From: Actinomycetota bacterium
GTDB lineage: Bacteria; Actinomycetota; Acidimicrobiia; Acidimicrobiales; Ilumatobacteraceae
NCBI GenBank assembly: GCA_016870865.1
Contig: VGAC01000005.1
Location: forward strand, 62,001-126,000
Direction of reading: 5' to 3'
Length of the DNA: 64,000 bases
Part shown: piece by piece, positions 15,958 through 24,114 of the stretch
Position numbering within the stretch: position 1 is the stretch's first letter
How the letters are laid out: each line of letters begins with the position of its first letter
Made by a program: the position numbers and the translations under genes
The notes under the pieces: generated by a model
The model's input: only the letters and a program-made list of their open reading frames with translations
Told to the model about the DNA's origin: nothing
Database searches by the model: none

Positions 15958-16645
15958 CAACGACCGCGTCGAGCTGCTCGAGGGCCTCCGCACCACGCGT
16001 GCGATCCGACGGTACCGACCAGAGCCCGTGCCCGACGGGGTCCTGCGCGACATCCTCTTTGCCGCGACGCGTGCGCCGAGCGGATCGAATCGCCAACCTT
16101 TTCGCTTCATGGTGTTCACCGACTCGGAACGATCACGCGAAGTCAAGGAACTCATTGCGCGCGGCGCGCGCGAGATCTGGGGCGGCAAGCGCACGAACGA
16201 GGGTTACGACGAGGGGAGTGGGCGGGTAGCCGACTCCCCAAAGGCGCGTATGGCGGCCACGATGCAGCACTACGTCGAGAATTTCGCCGATGTTCCCGTG
16301 CTCGTGCTGGCCATCAACCTGCGCTACCGCGGCAAAGTGCAGATCGAGGGTGCGTCCATTTATCCGGCCTGCCAGAACCTGTTGCTCGCTGCGCGCGGGC
16401 TTGGCTACGGAGGGGCGCTCACGGGATTTCACGGCCCCGTCGAGGCTGAACTGACCACGCTGCTCGGCCTGCCCGACCACGCCCAGATTGCCGCCACGAT
16501 CACTCTCGGCAAGCCCGCGGGTGGCCACGGGCCGGTACGTCGCGCGCCGATCGCCGAACTTGTCTTTGGCGACACCTGGGGTGAGGCACCGATTTGGGCA
16601 GTGGACCCGGAGGGCACCCGCTTTACCGCCAAGATGCCCTTGTAG
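15950..16645 (+). CDS. nitroreductase-family FMN oxidoreductase
   Basis: A 231-residue protein of the nitroreductase fold. It has the N-terminal RTTRAIRRYRPEPVPD signature (about residues 14-29) and RAPSGSNRQPFRF (about 41-53), which binds FMN phosphate. The LLLAARGLGYGGALTG helix (about 144-159) completes the flavin site. The start is TTG at 15950: the ATG at 15954 is in another frame, and no other early in-frame start exists. The 8-base overlap with the monooxygenase implies coupling. Family members reduce nitroaromatics, enones or flavins; the true substrate is unknown. Confidence 0.85.
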   Translation: MDDNDRVELLEGLRTTRAIRRYRPEPVPDGVLRDILFAATRAPSGSNRQPFRFMVFTDSERSREVKELIARGAREIWGGKRTNEGYDEGSGRVADSPKARMAATMQHYVENFADVPVLVLAINLRYRGKVQIEGASIYPACQNLLLAARGLGYGGALTGFHGPVEAELTTLLGLPDHAQIAATITLGKPAGGHGPVRRAPIAELVFGDTWGEAPIWAVDPEGTRFTAKMPL

Positions 16646-16720
<75 letters not shown>

Positions 16721-16768
16721 GTGACGCGAAGTCCGCGCCGCAAGGATAGCGGCGAAGAGTCTTGTCGC

Positions 16769-17392
16769 TCAGCCGCGGGAGGCTCTGGCGTGCCGGTTGT
16801 TTCGACGTGCTCGGACGACAATGACGGCGAGGCCACCGATGACGACGGCAACGACCCCGTACTGCAGGTAGTCGCCCCACTTGCCGGCTCTTTCCCATTG
16901 GTCGCCGAGGCCCCAACCAATCGCCACCCACACGGTGTTCCATGCCAGCGAACCCGCCGCAGTGAGAAGCGTGAACCGAGATAGAGGCATCTTTTCTGCG
17001 CCCGCGGGAATTGAGACCACGGAACGCACGACGGGGATCAGCCGACCGAAAAGGACGACCGCCCTGCCGTGACGTTCGAACCACCGGAAGCCCTTGTGAA
17101 CGTCGGTCTTCTTCAGCCCGAGGTATTTGCCTACACCGGCGAGCAGCGTCTCGAGTCGATCCTCGTGAACGAGTCGGCCGAGCGCGTAGAGAAAGTAGGC
17201 GCCCACGACCGAGCCGATGGTCGCCGCAATCACACCGCTGACGAAGTCGAACCGACCCTCGCTGACATTGAAGCCGGTGAGAAGAAGGATCAGTTCGGAG
17301 GGGATGGGCGGAAAGACGTTTTCGAGCGCGACGAGAACCGCAACTCCGACCAAACCGACCGCGTCGATGATGTCGGCAGCCCAATCAATCAC
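16769..17392 (-). CDS. DedA-family membrane protein
   Basis: A 207-residue integral membrane protein. The family motifs are ENVFPPIPSELILLLTG (about residues 24-40), GAYFLYALGR (about 63-72) and the amphipathic FGRLIPVVRSVVSIPAG (about 115-131) with its conserved arginines, followed by the GSLAWN helix. DedA proteins are linked to undecaprenyl-phosphate or phospholipid translocation and to membrane-potential homeostasis. The start is GTG with a GAGG purine tract just upstream. It is divergent from glpD. Confidence 0.9.
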   Translation of the reverse strand: MIDWAADIIDAVGLVGVAVLVALENVFPPIPSELILLLTGFNVSEGRFDFVSGVIAATIGSVVGAYFLYALGRLVHEDRLETLLAGVGKYLGLKKTDVHKGFRWFERHGRAVVLFGRLIPVVRSVVSIPAGAEKMPLSRFTLLTAAGSLAWNTVWVAIGWGLGDQWERAGKWGDYLQYGVVAVVIGGLAVIVVRARRNNRHARASRG

Positions 17393-17427
17393 CCCTCAAT
17401 TGTAGATGCGCGCGCAGTGTGGGGTCG

Positions 17428-17433
17428 TAAACT
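17428..17433 (+). promoter_or_regulatory. -10 element (TAAACT) upstream of glpD
   Basis: TAAACT ends six bases before the ATG at 17440, the start of an 11-codon mini-ORF that ends just before glpD. No Shine-Dalgarno sequence lies between. Confidence 0.45.
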
Positions 17434-17439
17434 GATCGC

Positions 17440-17472
17440 ATGTCGCGTTGCGGGTCTCTGGTGGGCATCTGA
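17440..17472 (+). CDS. possible leader peptide of glpD (MSRCGSLVGI)
   Basis: A ten-residue open frame starts with ATG six bases after a -10 hexamer and stops with TGA one base before the GTG proposed for glpD. Its frame differs from that of glpD. The layout fits a leaderless leader peptide with termination-reinitiation into glpD. The coding signal in ten codons is weak, so this may instead be a chance ATG within a short 5' leader. Confidence 0.3.
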   Translation: MSRCGSLVGI

Positions 17473-17473
17473 C

Positions 17474-19153
17474 GTGTTGTCCCGTCCCGTGGAGCGTTTA
17501 CGTGAGGGCTTCGATGTCGTCGTCGTCGGTGGTGGTGTAACGGGCGTGTGGGTGGCTCGCGAGGCAGCGGCCCGCGGCCTGAAGGTGGCGCTGGTCGACC
17601 GGGGCGACTTTGGAGCCGAGACGAGTGCGGCCACGACCAAGTACATCCACGGGGGTATTCGCTACCTCGAGCAGTACGACTTTGCGGTGGTGCGTGAGAG
17701 TCTGCGTGAGCGGCGCATTCTGGCCCTGGGTGCGCCGCACCTGGTGGAGCAGACGAAGTTCATCATGCCGGCGTGGCGATGGAGCAAGCCGAGCGCACCG
17801 CTGTTGGGCGCGGGCATGGCGCTGTACGACCTGTTGTCGTTCGACCGCAACCGCGAGGCTCCGGCGTCGCTGCGCATTCCGCATCCACGATGGATGTCGA
17901 AGAAGAAACTTCTGCGGTCGGTGCCTTGGCTCGAGCCGTCGGGTTTGGTCGGAGCGTTTGCGTACCACGACACGCTGAACGTGCACCCAGAGCGGCTGTT
18001 GTTGGCGTACGTGAAGTCGGCCGAGGCGGCAGGCGCGGTGATGGTCAATCACTGCAGTGCCGACGGTTTCCTCGTCGACAACGTGGGAGACCGATTGGTC
18101 GTCGAGGGGGTGTGTGCGACCGACGTGCTGACGGGCGAGTCGCTCGAGGTGCGCGCGAAAGTGGTTGTGAACGCAGCCGGGCCGTGGATCGACAGGGTCC
18201 TTGCGACGCTCGGCCGTGACGCAGGTGTGGGTGTCGACCGATCGAAGGGTGTGCACATCCTCACCCGGGCGTTGGGTGGGGGTGTGGTGCGCGACGCCGT
18301 GTTCGCCCGGGCCAAGTCGGGACGTCATGTCATCGTCTCTCCCTGGATGGGCAAATCGTTCATCGGGCCGACCGACACTCTGATGGGTGGTGAAGAGATT
18401 CGTGCCGACCGCGATGACGTGCAGTCGATCATCGACACGGTGAACTCGACGATGGGCCGTGCCGAGCGTCCACTCGAAGAAGCCGATGTCGAATTGACCA
18501 CGGTGGGTGTGCGCCCCTTGATCAAGGCGCCGGGCACCGAGGGCACCTACACGGCCAGTCGTCGGCACGAGCTGTACCACCATGTCGATCAGGGCATCGA
18601 CAACGTGTGGACGATCGGCGGTGGCAAATGGACCACTGCCCGCGCAACGGCCGAGGAAATGGTCGATGAACTCTTCAAGCACGAGCTCAAACGTGTGCGC
18701 GAAGTAAAGGGCAACTCGCGGCGGGGGGCCGCATTCGGCGCGTTTGCTTGGGCGCGTGACGCGGGTCCGTATCTTGCTGATGCCGGCAGGGAACTGGTCG
18801 AGGCGGGTCTGTCGACGAAGTCGGCCGAGTTGATCGCACGCCTCTACGGCACCGAGTACATCGAGATTCTGCGTCTCGTGTTGGAGGACCGCCGTCTTGC
18901 CGAGGTCTTTCCGTCGGGAGATGTTGCCGCACAGGTCGTGTTTGCGGTGTCACGTGAAGGTGCCCGCACTTTGTCCGACATCGTCGACCGTCGTTTGGTT
19001 GCCGGGACGGTGGGCCGTGTCGACGGGGCGGTTCTGGACCGAATCGCGCATTTCGCTGCGCCGCTGTTGGGATGGGACGCAGTACGCGCCGAGGCTGAAG
19101 TGGCGCGCGAGGATGCCCGCCGCAAGACTTGCGAATTCAGTCGAACAGTGTGA
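17474..19153 (+). CDS. glpD: FAD-dependent glycerol-3-phosphate dehydrogenase
   Basis: A 559-residue membrane-associated flavoprotein that oxidises glycerol 3-phosphate to dihydroxyacetone phosphate and passes electrons to quinone. The FAD motif VVVVGGGVTG is at about residues 15-24, then the family segment TSAATTKYIHGGIRYLEQ (about 50-67), and GPTDT and GGGKWTTARATAEEMVD toward the C-terminal half. The typical GlpD C-terminal helical domain is present. GTG at 17474 is chosen as the first start before the FAD strand; TTG at 17477 is an alternative. The upstream -10 lies 41 bases away, with a mini-ORF between. Confidence 0.9.
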   Translation: MLSRPVERLREGFDVVVVGGGVTGVWVAREAAARGLKVALVDRGDFGAETSAATTKYIHGGIRYLEQYDFAVVRESLRERRILALGAPHLVEQTKFIMPAWRWSKPSAPLLGAGMALYDLLSFDRNREAPASLRIPHPRWMSKKKLLRSVPWLEPSGLVGAFAYHDTLNVHPERLLLAYVKSAEAAGAVMVNHCSADGFLVDNVGDRLVVEGVCATDVLTGESLEVRAKVVVNAAGPWIDRVLATLGRDAGVGVDRSKGVHILTRALGGGVVRDAVFARAKSGRHVIVSPWMGKSFIGPTDTLMGGEEIRADRDDVQSIIDTVNSTMGRAERPLEEADVELTTVGVRPLIKAPGTEGTYTASRRHELYHHVDQGIDNVWTIGGGKWTTARATAEEMVDELFKHELKRVREVKGNSRRGAAFGAFAWARDAGPYLADAGRELVEAGLSTKSAELIARLYGTEYIEILRLVLEDRRLAEVFPSGDVAAQVVFAVSREGARTLSDIVDRRLVAGTVGRVDGAVLDRIAHFAAPLLGWDAVRAEAEVAREDARRKTCEFSRTV

Positions 19154-19213
19154 TCGACACCACGACGCGACGCTCTGCGTCGGGGCCCGTCTTGGTGGTC
19201 GGCGGGTGTCGAT
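19153..19213. repeat. inverted repeat between glpD and the alpha-galactosidase gene
   Basis: ATCGACACC (19153-19161) and its exact complement GGTGTCGAT (19205-19213) flank 43 bases that also contain GACGC/GCGTC. It could be a weak terminator stem without a T tract or an operator. It lies just upstream of the alpha-galactosidase start. Confidence 0.3.
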
Positions 19214-19243
19214 GCGGGGTTTCGGCTCTGCGAGGATGGGTCC

Positions 19244-20596
19244 GTGGTCGGTCCAAGAGTCGTTTTCGTCGGGGCAGGGAGCACCGTCTTTGCTCGCAAT
19301 TTGATGGGCGACATTTTCAGCCGTCCGACGCTTGCGGGGGTGACGGTGGTGCTCCACGACATCGACCCAGGGCGGCTGGCGACCTCGGAAGTGGTGGGAC
19401 ACAAGGTTCTCGCGACTTTGGGGGTGCCGGGCCGGGTTGAGGCGACGACCGACCTGCGGGCGGCCCTGGCGGGTGCCTCGTACGTAATCACGATGTTCCA
19501 GGTGGGCGGCTACCGGCCGTCGACCGTGGTGGACTTCGAGATCCCGAAGCGTTTCGGGCTCGAGCAAACCATCGCCGACACCCTGGGAGCGGGTGGCATC
19601 ATGCGCGGTTTGCGGACGATTCCGGTGCTGCTGGATGTGTGTCGCGTGATGGAGGAGGTTTGCCCGAACGCGGTGTTGTTGAACTACGTGAACCCGATGT
19701 CGATGTTGTGTTGGGCGGTGTCGCGCGCATCGTCGATTCGCACCATCGGCTTGTGCCACAGCGTGCAGCACACGGCATCGCAGTTGGCGGGCGACATCGG
19801 GGTGCCGGTGGACGAGATCTCGTATCTGTGCGCGGGCATCAACCACATGGCGTTCTACTTGCGCTTCGAACGCAATGGCGCCGACTTGTATCCGTTGATT
19901 GCCAAGCGTGCGGGTGAGTTTCCGCTGCCATCGCGCGGAGATGTCGAGCGATCCGACGGCGGCTTCGAAGGGTTGTCGGATGCGGTGCGCTACGAGATGT
20001 TCCGTCGTCTGGGCTATTTCGTCACCGAGTCGAGCGAGCACTTCGCCGAATACGTGCCGTGGTTCATCAAGCGCGACCGGCCCGACTTGTTGGATCGTTT
20101 CGGTGTTCCACTGGACGAGTACCCGCGGCGGTGCGAACGCCAGATTGCCGGTTGGGAGAAGTTGCGGTCGCGGTTGGAAGATCCTTCGGCACAGTTGCGG
20201 GTCGTCCCGAGCGAGGAATACGGGTCTTTGGTCATCAATGCGATGGAAACCGGCGAGTCGGTGACGGTGTACGGCAACGTGCCGAATACCGGATTGATAT
20301 CGAACCTTCCCGACGGGTGCTGCGTGGAGGTTCCCGTGGTCGTTGATTCTGCTGGTTTGCATCCGCAGGTGATCGGTGCGTTACCGCCGCAATTGGCGGC
20401 GTTGATGCAGACGAACGTGAACGTGCAGTCTTTGACGGTCGAGGCGTCGTTGACGGGCAAACGTGAGCACGTGTACCACGCCGCAATGCTCGACCCACAC
20501 ACCGCGGCCGAGCTTGACCTCGACCAAATTTGGGCGTTGGTGGATGAGATGATGGAAGCCCACCGCGGCTGGATTCCCGAAGCGCTGTATGCCTGA
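19244..20596 (+). CDS. melA: family 4 glycoside hydrolase, probable alpha-galactosidase
   Basis: A 450-residue GH4 enzyme, which cleaves by an NAD+- and divalent-metal-dependent redox mechanism. The N-terminus has VVFVGAGSTVFARN (NAD binding, about residues 6-19). NYVNPM (about 143-148), GLCHSVQ (about 170-176) and CAGINHMAFY (about 200-209) are metal and substrate motifs. The GLCHSVQ form points to alpha-galactosidase rather than 6-phospho-glucosidase members. This fits the galactokinase gene that overlaps its end. GTG at 19244 is preceded by GAGGAT six bases upstream, a near match to the leaderless -10 pattern. No galT or galE is adjacent. Confidence 0.87.
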   Translation: MVGPRVVFVGAGSTVFARNLMGDIFSRPTLAGVTVVLHDIDPGRLATSEVVGHKVLATLGVPGRVEATTDLRAALAGASYVITMFQVGGYRPSTVVDFEIPKRFGLEQTIADTLGAGGIMRGLRTIPVLLDVCRVMEEVCPNAVLLNYVNPMSMLCWAVSRASSIRTIGLCHSVQHTASQLAGDIGVPVDEISYLCAGINHMAFYLRFERNGADLYPLIAKRAGEFPLPSRGDVERSDGGFEGLSDAVRYEMFRRLGYFVTESSEHFAEYVPWFIKRDRPDLLDRFGVPLDEYPRRCERQIAGWEKLRSRLEDPSAQLRVVPSEEYGSLVINAMETGESVTVYGNVPNTGLISNLPDGCCVEVPVVVDSAGLHPQVIGALPPQLAALMQTNVNVQSLTVEASLTGKREHVYHAAMLDPHTAAELDLDQIWALVDEMMEAHRGWIPEALYA

Positions 20597-21542
20597 GACG
20601 TTTCGCGCGATTGCGCCGGGGCGCGTGAACCTGATTGGCGACCACACCGACTACACGGGGGGCCTGGTCTTCCCGATGGCGATCGACCGTTCGACGGTGA
20701 TCGAGTTCTCCGAATCCAACGTTGTCGACTTGGTATCCGGTGATGTCGAAGGTGACGGGTGGTTGCGGTACGTCGAAGCAGTGCGTCGGTTGGTTCCGGG
20801 TGCGCGCGGGGTGTCGGGTCGGGTGTCAACCTCGATTCCAATCGGCGCGGGGCTCAGTTCCAGTGCGGCGCTGGAGGTGGCTTCGGCGCTGGCCTTTGGA
20901 TATGCGGGTTCGGCCGTCGACTTGGCGGTGCTGTGCCGTCAGGCGGAACACGACGCGACGGGTGTGCCGTGCGGAATCATGGACCAGTTGTGCATCGCGG
21001 CCGGTCAGGCGGGCCGGGCGACAATGATCGACTGTCGAACGCTCGACGTGACGCACGTGCCGGTGCCGGATTCGGTGAGGGTGGTGGTGCGTTTCGTCGC
21101 ATCGCGCACACTCGAGGGCTCGGAGTACGCGACGCGAGTGGCTGAATGCGCCGCAGCGGAGGCGGCCGTCGGTCCGTTGCGGGATGCGTCATTGCGCGAT
21201 GTTGCCGGAATCGGTGATGAACGGGTGCGGCGGCGTGCGGTGCACGTGGTGTCGGAGAACGCAAGGGTACGGTCATTCGCCTCGGCGTTGGCCTCGTATG
21301 ACTTTGGCTTGGCTGGTGAGATCATGCTCGAGGGGCACCGCAGCTTGGTGGAGAACTTCGAGGTCTCGACTTCAGCGATGGATCGTGTGGTGCGAGAGAT
21401 GGCAGAGACGCCCGGTGTGTACGGAGCGCGGATGACGGGCGGTGGCTTCGGCGGCTGCGTCGTGGCGCTGTGTGACCCCGAGGCGCGCGTTGACGGTTGG
21501 GTCGTGACCGCTGCAGATGGGGCCCGGTTGGAGCGTTGTTGA
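20589..21542 (+). CDS. galK: galactokinase (GHMP kinase family)
   Basis: A 317-residue GHMP kinase. The galactokinase signature GRVNLIGDHTDYTGG (about residues 9-23) binds galactose. The glycine-rich ATP loop is PIGAGLSSSAAL (about 84-95) and the third motif is MTGGGFGGCVVAL (about 281-293). It is shorter than the roughly 380-residue E. coli enzyme, mainly in the middle and C-terminal regions, but all three motifs are intact. The ATG lies inside the end of the alpha-galactosidase gene (8-base overlap), so both are made together to release and phosphorylate galactose. Confidence 0.9.
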   Translation: MPETFRAIAPGRVNLIGDHTDYTGGLVFPMAIDRSTVIEFSESNVVDLVSGDVEGDGWLRYVEAVRRLVPGARGVSGRVSTSIPIGAGLSSSAALEVASALAFGYAGSAVDLAVLCRQAEHDATGVPCGIMDQLCIAAGQAGRATMIDCRTLDVTHVPVPDSVRVVVRFVASRTLEGSEYATRVAECAAAEAAVGPLRDASLRDVAGIGDERVRRRAVHVVSENARVRSFASALASYDFGLAGEIMLEGHRSLVENFEVSTSAMDRVVREMAETPGVYGARMTGGGFGGCVVALCDPEARVDGWVVTAADGARLERC

Positions 21543-21549
21543 TGGGTAT

Positions 21550-21575
21550 CCCCGCTCCGTTCGGGCCTCGCGGGG
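21550..21575 (+). terminator. weak hairpin after galK
   Basis: CCCCGC (21550-21555) pairs with GCGGGG (21570-21575) around a 14-base loop that itself holds CCG/CGG. It follows the galK stop by eight bases but has no T tract, so termination activity is uncertain. Confidence 0.3.
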
Positions 21576-21618
21576 CGAAGTAGTCTCGTTTCGTAAGCAC
21601 ACGTCAGGGGGGAATTTC

Positions 21619-22167
21619 ATGGGTGCATTGGGTACTCCATATCCGCTTTTCCAGCAGGCTTGGTTGGTCAACGACCTCGACGCCTCGATGAAGTATTGGC
21701 ACGACACGTTCGGTGCGGGTCCGTTTTCGGTCACCGAACACCACAAGTGCGACGAGTTCTGGTACCGCGGCACGAATCAGGAAGCCGATGTTTCGTACGC
21801 GTTCGGCTACCTCGGTGACACGATGATCCAGTTCATCGTGCAGCACGACGACACACCGTCGATCTACCGCGACATGTACAAGGCCGGCCAAGAGGGTTAC
21901 CATCACCTCGCGTATCTCGTGACCGATTTCCAGGCCGAGCGTCAGCGCCTCATCGACCTGGGCATCGAGCCGGCGTGCGAATTGTTCGCCGACGGGGTGC
22001 ATGCGTCGTACTTCGACACGCGCCACATCAACGGTGGCTTCACCGAGATCCACGGCGACCCGCCGCACATTCTGCAGATCTTCGCCCAGTGGCGTCGCGC
22101 ACATGAGATTCATCGTCCCGGTGACTCGCTGATCTGGCGCCGCAAGCAGGGCCAACGCACCAGCTGA
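21619..22167 (+). CDS. VOC (glyoxalase-like) family protein
   Basis: A 182-residue protein with two betaalphabetabetabeta modules. The first starts at QQAWLVNDLDASMKYWHDTFGAGPF. The second starts at YHHLAYLVTDF and ends with a GFTEIHGDPPHILQIF segment whose glutamate and earlier histidines could bind a metal. It resembles the truncated VOC gene at the left edge. An AGGGGGGA Shine-Dalgarno precedes the ATG. The reaction is unknown; in this type of context the proteins are often annotated as glyoxalase or lactoylglutathione lyase without proof. Confidence 0.8.
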   Translation: MGALGTPYPLFQQAWLVNDLDASMKYWHDTFGAGPFSVTEHHKCDEFWYRGTNQEADVSYAFGYLGDTMIQFIVQHDDTPSIYRDMYKAGQEGYHHLAYLVTDFQAERQRLIDLGIEPACELFADGVHASYFDTRHINGGFTEIHGDPPHILQIFAQWRRAHEIHRPGDSLIWRRKQGQRTS

Positions 22168-22226
22168 GGGTTTTCGGCGTACTCAGGTGCAGTTTTCGTC
22201 AAGATGCGCCCCGAGAAAGGTAAGAC

Positions 22227-23105
22227 ATGGCTCGTGATGTGAAGGTTCTGGCCGAAGGGATCTACTTCGGTGAGGGGCCGCGATGGAGAGATGGTCGGCT
22301 GTGGTTCAGTGACTTCTATGCGCATGCGGTGAAGTCGGTGTCGCTCGCCGGTGACCTGCGAACCGAGTTCGAAATCGATGATCAACCGTCGGGGCTCGGG
22401 TGGATGCCCGACGGCTCGATGCTGATCGTCGGGATGACGAAGCGCCAGGTCCTGCGCAGAACCACGGATGGCAAGGTATCGGTACATGCCGATTTGTCGG
22501 ATATCGCGACCTTCCATTGCAACGACATGGTGGTCGATGCCCAAGGGCGGGCATTCGTCGGAAACTTCGGGTTCAACCTCGACGAAGAAGTCGCCACACG
22601 ACCCGTCGAAGACGTGATCGCCAATCACAAGACCGCCAAGTTGGCCTGTATCTCACCGTCGGGCAAAGTGAGAGTGGCGGCCGACGACATGCACTTCCCG
22701 AACGGATCGGTGATCACCCCGGATGGCAAGACCCTGATCGTCGGCGAAACCGTTGGGTTCTGTCTGACCGCGTTCGACATCGCGGATGACGGTTCGCTGA
22801 GCAATCGTCGAACGTGGGCGCCGACGCTGCCGCGCATTCCTGACGGTATTTGCCTCGATACCGAGGGTGCGGTGTGGTTCGCGAACCCGATGGGCACGGA
22901 ATGTATTCGCGTCGCCGAGGGCGGTGAAGTGCTCGAGGTCGTCGAGACGGGTCAACTGTGCTTTGCGTGCATGCTGGGTGGAGATGACGGCAAGACGCTG
23001 TTCATGCTGACGGCCGACTCGGCCGACGCCCACTCAGCTGCGGCGAAACCAACGGGACGCATCGTGACCTGCACCGTTGACGCCGCGCGCGCGGGGCTGC
23101 CGTGA
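22227..23105 (+). CDS. SMP-30/gluconolactonase/LRE-family protein
   Basis: A 292-residue six-bladed beta propeller. It has the family start EGIYFGEGPRWRDGRLWFSD (about residues 10-29) with the metal-binding glutamate. FHCNDMVVDAQGRAFVGNFG (about 96-115) has the Asn-Asp pair, and FPNGSVITPDGKTL (about 153-166) and PDGICLDTEGAVWFA (about 203-217) supply further ligands. Members hydrolyse lactones such as gluconolactone or phosphotriester-like substrates. A GAAAGG Shine-Dalgarno precedes the ATG. A lactonase would suit a Baeyer-Villiger route or sugar oxidation, but that link is inference. Confidence 0.85.
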   Translation: MARDVKVLAEGIYFGEGPRWRDGRLWFSDFYAHAVKSVSLAGDLRTEFEIDDQPSGLGWMPDGSMLIVGMTKRQVLRRTTDGKVSVHADLSDIATFHCNDMVVDAQGRAFVGNFGFNLDEEVATRPVEDVIANHKTAKLACISPSGKVRVAADDMHFPNGSVITPDGKTLIVGETVGFCLTAFDIADDGSLSNRRTWAPTLPRIPDGICLDTEGAVWFANPMGTECIRVAEGGEVLEVVETGQLCFACMLGGDDGKTLFMLTADSADAHSAAAKPTGRIVTCTVDAARAGLP

Positions 23106-23127
23106 TGTGACGGTGCGCCGAGAACCC

Positions 23128-24114
23128 TCAGCGGGGGTGGTGGCAGGCGACGAAGTGGCCCGGTGCGACTTCGGTGAGTTGCGGCTCTTCGACCGCGCAC
23201 TCGTCCGTAGCGGCGGGGCAACGCGTGCGGAAACGACAACCCGAGGGTGGGTTGGCCGGTGACGGCGGCTCGCCTTCGATCGCGGTCCGGACCCGCGGAG
23301 CGTTGGGGTCGGGGAGAGGAATCGAACTGACGAGCGCATGCGTGTAGTGGTGCCGTGGTTGCGCATAAATCGTGTCGGGGCCCGCTACTTCGCACACTTT
23401 GCCCAGGTACATCACCATGATGCGCGTGCTGACAGCCTTGACGACGGCGAGGTCGTGCGAAATGAAGACCATTGTGAGCCCGTAGCGCTCTTTCATGTCC
23501 TGCAGGAGATTGAGAATCTGTGCCTGGACGCTCACATCGAGAGCCGACACGGGTTCATCACAAACGAGAAGCATCGGTTCGAGTGCAAGTGAGCGGGCGA
23601 TACTGATGCGCTGGCACTGCCCACCAGAGAACTCGTAGGGCTTGCGGTCGCGCACCAAATGGGCGTCGAGGCCGACGGCTTCGAGCAGTTCGTCGACACG
23701 CTTGCTGCGCTCCTCCACGGTGCCACGGGCCCAGATGGCGAGAGGTTCTTCGACGAGACGCGCAACGCTGAACCGGGGATCGAGTGACGACACCGGGTCT
23801 TGGAAGATCATCTGCATTGCCGGGCGCATCTGGCGTAGTTCGTCGTCGGGCAGGGCGAGCAGGTCACGGCCCTCGAAGGACACCGAGCCACCCGAACTCG
23901 GGATGAGCCGGAGAATCGCCTTGCCGAGAGTGGACTTGCCGCACCCCGACTCACCGACGACGGCGAGGGTTTCGCCGCGGATGAGGTCGAACGAAATGCC
24001 GGAGACCGCCTTGATCGATTCGCGGCCAGCCGCCTTGAACTCGACTACGAGATCCTCGACGCTGAGAATCGGGTCGGAGGAGGGGCGCAAGTGCGCCTTG
24101 CCGCTGCCGGCCAT
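23128..24114 (-). CDS. peptide ABC transporter ATPase, DppF/OppF type
   Basis: A 328-residue ATP-binding protein. Walker A is GESGCGKS (about residues 55-62), the Q loop is in IFQDPVSSLDP, the signature is FSGGQCQR (about 157-164) and Walker B is LLVCDEPVSALD (about 176-187). The switch histidine is in FISHDL. The C-terminal cysteine-containing region CRFRTRCPAATDEC is the oligopeptide-binding extension typical of Opp/Dpp ATPases. The ATG at 24114 overlaps the stop of the partner ATPase (ATGA). Last gene of the importer operon. Confidence 0.93.
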   Translation of the reverse strand: MAGSGKAHLRPSSDPILSVEDLVVEFKAAGRESIKAVSGISFDLIRGETLAVVGESGCGKSTLGKAILRLIPSSGGSVSFEGRDLLALPDDELRQMRPAMQMIFQDPVSSLDPRFSVARLVEEPLAIWARGTVEERSKRVDELLEAVGLDAHLVRDRKPYEFSGGQCQRISIARSLALEPMLLVCDEPVSALDVSVQAQILNLLQDMKERYGLTMVFISHDLAVVKAVSTRIMVMYLGKVCEVAGPDTIYAQPRHHYTHALVSSIPLPDPNAPRVRTAIEGEPPSPANPPSGCRFRTRCPAATDECAVEEPQLTEVAPGHFVACHHPR

